From Nocardioides nitrophenolicus (GTDB taxonomy: Bacteria > Actinomycetota > Actinomycetes > Propionibacteriales > Nocardioidaceae), in assembly GCF_016907515.1 (NCBI RefSeq), contig NZ_JAFBBY010000001.1:2728001-2792000 (forward strand): a DNA stretch of 64,000 bases, in the 5' to 3' direction. This document shows, one piece after another, positions 1-6,468 of this stretch. The number at the start of each line of letters is the position of its first letter. The first letter of the stretch is position 1. A program made the position numbers and the translations under genes. Under the pieces are notes generated by a model that had not been told where the DNA came from, searched no databases, and saw only the letters and a program-made list of their open reading frames with translations.

Positions 1-1
1 C

Positions 2-1384
2 TGGATCCCCGACGAGTTCATGCGCCGGGTCGAGGCCGACGAGACGTGGTCGCTCATCGACCCGAACGAGGCGCCGGAGCTGCCGGACCTGTGGGGCACC
101 GCGTTCGACGAGGCCTACCGCCGGATCGAGGCCGAGGGCCGGTACGTGCGTCAGGTCAAGGCCCGCGACCTCTACGCCAAGATGATGCGCACCCTCGCCC
201 AGACCGGCAACGGCTGGATGACCTTCAAGGACGCCGCCAACCGGTTCTGCAACCAGACCACCGACACCCCGGGGCCGCGGCAGCCGGTCGTGCACCTGTC
301 GAACCTGTGCACCGAGATCATCGAGGTCTCCTCCGACGGCGAGACCGCCGTGTGCAACCTCGGCTCGGTCAACCTCGGCCAGCACCTGCTCGCCGGCGGG
401 GTCGGTGGGGTCGGTGGTGCCGATCTCGACTGGGACAAGCTCCGCGCGACCGTGCGCACCGCTGTGCCCTTCCTCGACCGGGTCATCGACATCAACTACT
501 ACCCGAGCCCCGAGGCGGCGGCCTCCAACCCGCGCTGGCGGCCGGTCGGCTTGGGCCTGATGGGGCTGCAGGACGTCTTCTTCGCGCTCGGCCTGCCGTT
601 CGACTCCCCGGAGGCCCGCGCGCTGTCGACCCGGATCTCGGAGGAGATCTACCTGACCGCGCTCGAGGTCTCCTGCGAGCTCGCCGCCGTCCACGGCGCA
701 CACCCGGCGTACGACGCCACGCGGGCCGCCCGCGGCGACCTGCACCCCGACCTGTGGGGCGCCACCGTCACCCAGCCCGAGCGCTGGGCCGCGCTCAAGG
801 AGCGCGTCGCCGAGCACGGCCTGCGCAACTCGCTGCTCATCGCGATCGCGCCGACGGCGACGATCGCCTCGATCGCCGGCTGCTACGAGTGCATCGAGCC
901 GCAGGTCTCCAACCTGTTCAAGCGCGAGACGCTGTCGGGGGAGTTCCTCCAGGTGAACTCCGCGCTCGTCCGCGAGCTCAAGGCGCGCGGCCTGTGGACC
1001 GCCGAGGTCCGCGAGGAGATCAAGCGCGCCGAGGGCTCGATCCAGGGGATCGCGGCGATCCCGGCCGACGTACGGCTGCTCTACCGCACCGCCTGGGAGC
1101 TCCCGCAGAAGGCGCTTGTCGAGATGGCCGCCGAGCGCCAGGGCTTCATCGACCAGTCGCAGTCGCTCAACCTCTTCATGGCCGCACCGACGATCGGCAA
1201 GCTGTCGTCGATGTACGCCTTCGCCTGGAAGAGCGGGCTGAAGACGACGTACTACCTGCGCTCGCGACCCGCCTCGCGCATCCAGCAGGCGACCGTCGCC
1301 GTGCTGCCCACCCCCACGACCGCCGACGAGGAAGCGATCGCCTGCTCCCTCGAGAACCCCGAGAGCTGCGAGGCCTGCCAGTGA
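2..1384 (+). CDS. nrdA: Ribonucleoside-diphosphate reductase alpha subunit, C-terminal part (5' end outside window)
   Basis: This is the catalytic large subunit of class I ribonucleotide reductase, which reduces ribonucleotides to deoxyribonucleotides with the NrdB radical subunit. The reading frame is open to the window edge, so the N-terminus, including any ATP-cone, is missing; about 460 residues are visible. Seen motifs are SNLCTE (the N-x-C-x-E active-site loop), VCNLGSVNLG (the second redox cysteine), TTYYLRSRP (the stacked Tyr pair that relays the radical) and a C-terminal CEAC, the CxxC tail that re-reduces the active site. An in-frame GGVGGVGG glycine stretch lies near residue 130 of the visible part. 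The stop overlaps the nrdB GTG start (GTGA), so the two are translationally coupled. Confidence 0.95.
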   Translation, partial: WIPDEFMRRVEADETWSLIDPNEAPELPDLWGTAFDEAYRRIEAEGRYVRQVKARDLYAKMMRTLAQTGNGWMTFKDAANRFCNQTTDTPGPRQPVVHLSNLCTEIIEVSSDGETAVCNLGSVNLGQHLLAGGVGGVGGADLDWDKLRATVRTAVPFLDRVIDINYYPSPEAAASNPRWRPVGLGLMGLQDVFFALGLPFDSPEARALSTRISEEIYLTALEVSCELAAVHGAHPAYDATRAARGDLHPDLWGATVTQPERWAALKERVAEHGLRNSLLIAIAPTATIASIAGCYECIEPQVSNLFKRETLSGEFLQVNSALVRELKARGLWTAEVREEIKRAEGSIQGIAAIPADVRLLYRTAWELPQKALVEMAAERQGFIDQSQSLNLFMAAPTIGKLSSMYAFAWKSGLKTTYYLRSRPASRIQQATVAVLPTPTTADEEAIACSLENPESCEACQ

Positions 1385-2412
1385 CCGCCACCGACCACAC
1401 CGCCACCACCAGCCGGATGCTGCTCGACCCGGGGATGAACCTCACCCTGCGGCCGATGCGCTACCCGCACTTCTACGAGCGCTACCGCGACGCCATCAAG
1501 AACACCTGGACCGTCGAGGAGGTCGACCTCCACTCCGACCTCAAGGACCTGAGCCGGCTCACCGACGCCGAGCGGCACCTGGTCTCGCGGCTGGTGGCCT
1601 TCTTCGCGACCGGCGACACGATCGTGGCGAACAACCTGGTGCTCAACCTCTACCAGCACATCAACTCCCCGGAGGGGCGGCTCTACCTGAGCCGGCAGCT
1701 CTTCGAGGAGGCCGTGCACGTGCAGTTCTACCTGACCCTGCTCGACACCTACGTGCCCGACGAGACCGAGCGGCACGAGGCGTTCGCGGCGGTCGACAAC
1801 ATCCCGTCGATCAAGCACAAGGCGGACTTCTGCTTCACGTGGATCGACAAGGTCTTCGAGCTCGACCGGCTCGAGACCCGCGAGCACCGGCGGGCGTTCC
1901 TGCTCAACCTGATCTGCTTCGCGGCGGTGATCGAGGGGCTGTTCTTCTACGGGGCCTTCGCGTACGTGTACTTCCTGCGCTCGCGCGGGCTGCTCAACGG
2001 CCTCGCCTCGGGGACCAACTGGGTGTTCCGCGACGAGTCGATGCACATGGCGTTCGCCTTCGACGTCGTGGACACGGTGCGCGAGGAGGAGCCGGACCTC
2101 TTCGACGACGAGATGGCCGCCGAGATCCGGCAGATGCTCATCGAGGGCGTGGACGCCGAGGCCCAGTTCGCCGACGACCTACTCGGCCAGGGAGTGGCCG
2201 GACTGTCGACCGCCGACATGCGCGCCTACCTGGAGCACGTCGCCGACCGGCGGATGCAGCGGCTGGGCCTGGAGCCCATCTACGGATCGGCCAACCCGCT
2301 GGCGTTCATGGAGCTGCAGGACGTGCAGGAGCTGTCGAACTTCTTCGAGCGCCGGGTCTCGGCGTACCAGGTCGGGGTGAGTGGCTCGGTCGGGTTCGAC
2401 GAGGACTTCTGA
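1381..2412 (+). CDS. nrdB: Ribonucleoside-diphosphate reductase beta subunit
   Basis: This 343-residue protein is the radical-generating small subunit of class I ribonucleotide reductase. The di-iron ligand pattern is visible: an Asp in TGDTI, EEAVH (ExxH), a Glu in VIEGLFFYG and RDESMH (ExxH). A Tyr sits four residues after the first ligand His (HVQFY), the place of the stable tyrosyl radical in class Ia enzymes, so a tyrosyl-radical enzyme is likely rather than a radical-free class Ic type. GTG at 1381 was chosen because it overlaps the nrdA stop and gives the normal family length. A long hairpin follows the stop. Confidence 0.95.
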   Translation: MTATDHTATTSRMLLDPGMNLTLRPMRYPHFYERYRDAIKNTWTVEEVDLHSDLKDLSRLTDAERHLVSRLVAFFATGDTIVANNLVLNLYQHINSPEGRLYLSRQLFEEAVHVQFYLTLLDTYVPDETERHEAFAAVDNIPSIKHKADFCFTWIDKVFELDRLETREHRRAFLLNLICFAAVIEGLFFYGAFAYVYFLRSRGLLNGLASGTNWVFRDESMHMAFAFDVVDTVREEEPDLFDDEMAAEIRQMLIEGVDAEAQFADDLLGQGVAGLSTADMRAYLEHVADRRMQRLGLEPIYGSANPLAFMELQDVQELSNFFERRVSAYQVGVSGSVGFDEDF

Positions 2413-2420
2413 TTCGGGTT

Positions 2421-2472
2421 GCGGGCCGTCCCCACCCTCGGTACCCGCCGAGCAATGGTGGGGACGACCCGC
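2421..2472. terminator. Long hairpin after nrdAB
   Basis: Arms of 16 bases at 2421-2436 and 2457-2472 pair with one mismatch, and the sequence between them contains a second small stem (CTCGG/CCGAG). It starts 9 bases after the nrdB stop and ends before the sod operator, so it probably ends nrdAB transcription. There is no clear U-tract, as is usual in high-GC actinobacteria. Confidence 0.6.
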
Positions 2473-2498
2473 GAGGGCAGCATTTCCCTGGACCATTG

Positions 2499-2515
2499 TT
2501 GCAAATCAGTTGCAA
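2499..2515. promoter_or_regulatory. Nur-type (nickel-responsive Fur family) operator upstream of sod
   Basis: The sequence TTGCAA-ATCAG-TTGCAA is an exact match to the published Streptomyces Nur box, tTGCaa-N5-ttGCAA. In Streptomyces coelicolor Nur represses the iron superoxide dismutase gene sodF when nickel is present. Here the box ends 18 bases before the sod ATG and abuts its ribosome-binding site (GAAAGG), a position suited to blocking transcription. That this organism encodes Nur is inferred. Confidence 0.75.
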
Positions 2516-2533
2516 TAGCGAAAGGCTGGCGAC

Positions 2534-3154
2534 ATGTCCGTCTACGCGCTTCCCGACCTCCCCTACGACTATGCCGCCCTCGAGCCCTACCTCTCGGGCG
2601 AGATCATGGAACTGCATCACAGCAAGCACCACAACGCCTATGTCACCGGCGTCAACACCGCCGTCGAGCAGCTCGCCGCGGCCCGCGAGCAGGAGTCCTT
2701 CGGCAGCCTCTCGACGCTGGAGAAGAACCTCGCCTTCCACCTCGGCGGCCATGTCAACCACTCGGTGTTCTGGCCGAACATGTCGCCCGACGGCGGGGAC
2801 AAGCCGACCGGCGAGCTGGCGCAGGCGATCGACGAGCACTTCGGGAGCTTCGACAGGTTCCGTGCCCACTTCCAGGCCAACGCGCTCGGCGTCCAGGGCT
2901 CGGGCTGGTCCGTGCTGACCTGGGACGTGCTGGCCCAGCGGCCGTACGTCATCCAGCACTTCGACCACCAGGGCAACGTCCCGATCTGCATGGTCCCGCT
3001 GCTGATGCTCGACATGTGGGAGCACACCTACTACCTGCAGTACCGCAACGACAAGGCCACCTTCGTCCAACAGTGGTGGCACATCGTGAACTGGGCCGAC
3101 GTCGAGCGCCGGTTCGAGGCAGCCCGCTCGCAGACGCCCGGCCTGATCGGCTGA
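2534..3154 (+). CDS. sod: Superoxide dismutase, Fe/Mn family
   Basis: This 206-residue cytosolic enzyme dismutes superoxide to oxygen and hydrogen peroxide. The metal ligands are visible: His in ELHHSKHHNAYV, His in GGHVNHSVFW, and Asp and His in DMWEHTYYLQY. The conserved VNWADV tail is present. It resembles the mycobacterial and Streptomyces iron-type enzymes (YDHQGN-like segment, PLLMLDMWEH), but the metal cannot be fixed from sequence alone. The Nur-type box just upstream favours an iron enzyme that is switched off by nickel, as for Streptomyces sodF. No nickel SOD gene (sodN) is seen in the window. Confidence 0.93.
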   Translation: MSVYALPDLPYDYAALEPYLSGEIMELHHSKHHNAYVTGVNTAVEQLAAAREQESFGSLSTLEKNLAFHLGGHVNHSVFWPNMSPDGGDKPTGELAQAIDEHFGSFDRFRAHFQANALGVQGSGWSVLTWDVLAQRPYVIQHFDHQGNVPICMVPLLMLDMWEHTYYLQYRNDKATFVQQWWHIVNWADVERRFEAARSQTPGLIG

Positions 3155-3158
3155 GCGT

Positions 3159-3206
3159 CGCGGTCGGTCGGCGGCCCGACCAAAGGAGGGGGTGGCGCCG
3201 ACCGCG
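3159..3206. terminator. Inverted repeat after sod
   Basis: CGCGGTCGG at 3159-3167 and CCGACCGCG at 3198-3206 form a perfect 9-base inverted repeat with a 30-base loop, starting four bases after the sod stop. It is a possible terminator; the long loop makes this weak. Confidence 0.3.
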
Positions 3207-3255
3207 GTCCGATGTGCCCGGGCGGCCGCGCGGCTTGACTGACCGGGTGAGCTCG

Positions 3256-4407
3256 ATGACCAGCGCCGGTCCGGTCGCCCTGGGGGCGCGGGCGCTGGGA
3301 CCGGACCTGGCCCGCGGCTGCATGCTGCTGTTCATCGCGCTGGCCAACTCCCACTACTTCCTGACCGGCGACGCGGTCCGCGGCGGCTTCCCGGTGGCCG
3401 GCTCGGCGCTCGACCACGCGGTGACCTGGGTGATCGCGACCTTCGTGGACGGCCGGGCGTTCCCGATGTTCGGCTTCCTGTTCGGGTACGGCGTGGCCCA
3501 CCTCGTGCGCCGCCAGGTCGAGGCCGGTGCCCCGCCGCGAGCGGTACGCCGCCTGCTGTGGCGGCGCGCCGGCGTCCTGGTCGCGGTGGGCGTGGTCGAC
3601 GCGATGCTCCTCTTCGTCGGCGACATCCTGGCGATGTACGGCGTGCTGCTGCTCGTCGGTGCGTGGGCGGTGCGCTGGTCGGACCGCTGGCTGCTGGTCG
3701 TCGCCGGGCTGCTCTTCGCGCTGAACGCCCTTCCGTCGGCGGACTCGTCCTCGGTGAGCACGGACCCGCCGGACGTCTCGATGCTGCCGCCGGACCTCGC
3801 CACCCAGCTGGCCGAGCGCCCGGTCGTGGTCGCCTTCATCGCCCTGCTCGGGCCGATCGGGTTCGCCTGCCCCTACCTGCTCGGGCTGTGGGCCGGGCGA
3901 CGCCGGGTGCTCGAGCAGCCGGAGCGCTATCGCGGTCTGCTCGTCTCGGTCGCCGCCGTCGGCGTCGGCGTCGCGGTGCTCGGCGCGCAGCCGGTCGCGC
4001 TCATGCTGGCCGGGGTCACGGCGGTGCCGTCGGCCGGCGTGCTCGAGCTGGTCGGACCGCTGCACGACGCGGCGGGCGTGCTCGGCGGACTGGGGTACGC
4101 GGCCCTGATCACCCTCGCCGCCCGCCGGCTCGAAGGCGTGGTCGAGGGACGCCGGGGCCGGGTGATCGACGCCCTCGCCGCGACCGGGCAACGCTCGATG
4201 ACCTGCTACCTGGTGCAGTCGGTGGTGTGGGCGGTCGTGTTCACGCCGTACCTGCTCGGGCTGGCCGGCACCCTGAGCGTCACGGCGACGGCCCTGCTCG
4301 CGATCGCCACCTGGGCCGGCTCGGTCGTCCTCGCCGACCTGCTGGCCCGGCGCGGGCGGCGGGGCCCGTTCGAGGTGCTGGTCCGGCGGGCGACCTACCG
4401 GACCTGA
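3256..4407 (+). CDS. DUF418 family membrane protein
   Basis: This polytopic inner-membrane protein of about 383 residues has a DUF418 architecture: an N-terminal hydrophobic block with RGCMLLFIALANSHYF, the FVDGRAFPMFGFLFGYGV segment typical of the family, and a C-terminal DUF418 half ending in ATGQRSMTCYLVQS and several more helices. The family has no firmly assigned function; some members are related to acyltransferase-3-like membrane proteins. ATG at 3256 is preferred; GTG at 3247 is possible and would add three residues. The next gene starts 10 bases downstream on the same strand, so they may be co-transcribed. Confidence 0.8.
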   Translation: MTSAGPVALGARALGPDLARGCMLLFIALANSHYFLTGDAVRGGFPVAGSALDHAVTWVIATFVDGRAFPMFGFLFGYGVAHLVRRQVEAGAPPRAVRRLLWRRAGVLVAVGVVDAMLLFVGDILAMYGVLLLVGAWAVRWSDRWLLVVAGLLFALNALPSADSSSVSTDPPDVSMLPPDLATQLAERPVVVAFIALLGPIGFACPYLLGLWAGRRRVLEQPERYRGLLVSVAAVGVGVAVLGAQPVALMLAGVTAVPSAGVLELVGPLHDAAGVLGGLGYAALITLAARRLEGVVEGRRGRVIDALAATGQRSMTCYLVQSVVWAVVFTPYLLGLAGTLSVTATALLAIATWAGSVVLADLLARRGRRGPFEVLVRRATYRT

Positions 4408-4417
4408 ACCCGGCGGA

Positions 4418-5674
4418 ATGGACATCCGACGTCTGGTGTTGCATGGCTCCGTGACCGCCACCACCGACGCCGCCGCCCAGGAGACCCGGCTCCAGCGCCT
4501 GCTCGTCGTCCTCGGGATCGTGGTCCTCGCGTTCAACCTGCGGCCGGCCGCGTCCAGTGTCGGGCCGCTGCTGGAGGAGATCCGCGCCGGCGTGCCCCTG
4601 GGCGCCACCGAGGCGGGCATCCTCACCACGCTGCCCGTGATCTGCTTCGCGCTGGTCGGCGGCGCGGCGCCCCGGCTCGCGTCGTGGCTCGGGGTGCACC
4701 GGGTCGTGCTGCTCGGGCTGGTGCTGCTCACCGGCTGCCTGTGGGCGCGCGGTCACGTCCACCAGGGCTCGCTGTTCCTGGTCCTCTCCTTCGTGGCACT
4801 CGCCGGCGCGGCCGCCGCGAACGTGCTGATGCCCTCGCTGGTCAAGCTGCACTTCCCCGACCGGGTCGGACAGATCACCGCCGTCTACACCACCTCGATG
4901 GCCGTCGGCCTCACCGCGTCGTCGGCGCTGAGCGTCCCGATCGCGACCGGCGGCGGCGAGCACGCCGACTACACCCGCGGCCTGGTCGCGTGGGCGGTGA
5001 CCGCGGGCATCGCGGTGCTGCCGTGGGTCGGGCTGATCCGGCACGACCTGCACGTCGACCGGCGCACCTCCACGATCGGGGTCAGCGCCATCGCGCGCAC
5101 CCGCCTCGGCTGGGCGATGGCCGGCGCCTTCGGGCTCCAGTCGCTGCAGGCGTACGCGATCTTCGGCTGGTTCGCGCAGATGTGCCGCGATGCCGGCTAC
5201 TCCGCCGAGGCATCCGGAGTGCTGCTGGGCGTGGTCACCGGCGCCAGCATCCCGCTGTCCCTGCTCATCCCGATCCTCGCCGGCCGCTTCCGCGACCAGC
5301 GCTGGCTGCTCACCGCGCTGATCGCCTGCTACCCGGTCGGCTATCTCGGCTTCCTGGCCGACCCGAGGCCCCTCGGCTGGCTGTGGGCGCTCGCGATCGG
5401 CTGCGGCACCAGCACCTTCCCGCTCGTGCTCACCATGATCGGCCTGCGCGCCCGCACCCCCGAGGGCACCGCCGCCCTGTCCGGATTCACCCAGTCCGCC
5501 GGCTACCTGCTCTCCGCCGCCGGTCCCTTCGGCGTCGGCGCCCTGCACGCCGCCACCGGGAGCTGGACCCCGTCGGTGCTGCTGCTGCTCGGTCTGTGCG
5601 TGCCGCTGTACCTGTGTGGGCTCTACGCCACCGGTGACCGGTACGTCGAGGACGAGCTCGCGCGCCGTACCTGA
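4418..5674 (+). CDS. MFS transporter, CynX/NimT type
   Basis: This is a 12-helix major facilitator permease of up to 418 residues. The N-terminal LAFNLRPAASSVGPLLEE is the signature start of the CynX/NimT (cyanate or nitroimidazole transporter) subfamily. The helices continue evenly to a short basic C-terminus. Its substrate cannot be read from sequence. The start is uncertain: ATG at 4418 has a crowded ribosome-binding site, and GTG at 4451 would remove 11 residues without touching the first helix. Confidence 0.85.
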   Translation: MDIRRLVLHGSVTATTDAAAQETRLQRLLVVLGIVVLAFNLRPAASSVGPLLEEIRAGVPLGATEAGILTTLPVICFALVGGAAPRLASWLGVHRVVLLGLVLLTGCLWARGHVHQGSLFLVLSFVALAGAAAANVLMPSLVKLHFPDRVGQITAVYTTSMAVGLTASSALSVPIATGGGEHADYTRGLVAWAVTAGIAVLPWVGLIRHDLHVDRRTSTIGVSAIARTRLGWAMAGAFGLQSLQAYAIFGWFAQMCRDAGYSAEASGVLLGVVTGASIPLSLLIPILAGRFRDQRWLLTALIACYPVGYLGFLADPRPLGWLWALAIGCGTSTFPLVLTMIGLRARTPEGTAALSGFTQSAGYLLSAAGPFGVGALHAATGSWTPSVLLLLGLCVPLYLCGLYATGDRYVEDELARRT

Positions 5675-5716
5675 GCGCCGCGGCCGGGCACGGTGCCTGA
5701 GGGGCCGCGCGCGGAT

Positions 5717-5734
5717 CTGCACAGAACCTGCACA
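5717..5734. promoter_or_regulatory. Direct repeat, likely response-regulator box
   Basis: CTGCACA occurs twice, separated by GAAC, which gives an 11-base repeat period. Tandem half-sites at 11-base spacing are the usual binding pattern of OmpR/PhoB-type regulators. The box lies 45-62 bases upstream of the response-regulator start at 5779, so autoregulation is plausible. No binding data exist for this site. Confidence 0.45.
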
Positions 5735-5778
5735 CGTCGTCCCCGTCTCCCGGCGCCTCGCGCTCGTAGCCTCGGGGC

Positions 5779-6468
5779 ATGGAGAGCGTGCGCCGTCGGA
5801 TCCTCGTCGTCGAGGACGACCCGGTCATCAACCAGGCGGTCACCGACCGGCTCCAGGCCGAGGGCTACGACGTGGTGCGTGACTTCGACGGACCCGGCGC
5901 GGTGGCGGCGCACGCCGAGCACGAGCCGGACCTGGTGCTGCTCGACGTCATGCTGCCCGGGTACGACGGCCACGAGGTGTGTCGTCGGATCCAGGCCGAC
6001 CGGCCGGTGCCGGTGCTCATGCTCACCGCCCGCACCGACGAGGCCGACGTCCTGGTCGGGCTCGGGGTCGGCGCGGACGACTACCTGACCAAGCCGTTCC
6101 GGATGCGCGAGCTGGTCGCTCGGGTGGCGGCGCTGCTGCGCCGGGTGGACCGGGCGGCCGAGCTGGCCGGCCGCCGGGCCCTGGAGCTCGGCGACCTGCG
6201 GGTCGACGCCCCGGCCCGGCGGGTGTGGCGGGGCGAGGAGGAGGTGCGGCTGACGCCGACCGAGTTCGACCTGCTGCTCTGCCTGGCCGCCACGCCGGGC
6301 GCGGTGGTCACCCGGGAGCGGCTGCTCGCCGAGGTGTGGGGCTGGGACGGTGCCACCGGCACCCGCACCGTCGACAGCCACGTGAAGGGCCTGCGCGCCA
6401 AGGTCGGCGCCGACCTGGTGCGGACCGCGCACGGCGTGGGCTACGCGTTGGAGGTGCCGTCGGCATGA
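5779..6468 (+). CDS. OmpR/PhoB-type response regulator
   Basis: This 229-residue DNA-binding regulator has an N-terminal receiver domain (ILVVEDD acidic pocket, phosphoacceptor Asp in LVLLDVMLPGYDG, LMLTART, and the Lys of YLTKPF) and a C-terminal winged helix (LTPTEFDLLLCL, VVTRERLLAEVWGW, TVDSHVKGLRAKV). It is the partner of the kinase that starts four bases before its stop (ATGA overlap). A tandem CTGCACA repeat upstream suggests autoregulation. Confidence 0.95.
   Translation: MESVRRRILVVEDDPVINQAVTDRLQAEGYDVVRDFDGPGAVAAHAEHEPDLVLLDVMLPGYDGHEVCRRIQADRPVPVLMLTARTDEADVLVGLGVGADDYLTKPFRMRELVARVAALLRRVDRAAELAGRRALELGDLRVDAPARRVWRGEEEVRLTPTEFDLLLCLAATPGAVVTRERLLAEVWGWDGATGTRTVDSHVKGLRAKVGADLVRTAHGVGYALEVPSA

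Noticed and set aside
398..418. Tandem GGGGTCGGT repeat within nrdA
   Set aside because: It is short, in frame and codes a flexible Gly stretch; nothing suggests instability or regulation.
46..1380. A long open frame in another phase over nrdA, and many long Arg/Pro-rich frames antisense to real genes across the window
   Set aside because: Their translations are low-complexity Arg/Ala/Pro/Gly strings typical of shadow frames in high-GC DNA. They overlap genes with clear motifs.
3184..3255. AAAGGAGG followed by GTG at 3192 as a start for the DUF418 protein or a small gene
   Set aside because: The GTG is out of frame with DUF418 and opens no convincing coding frame.
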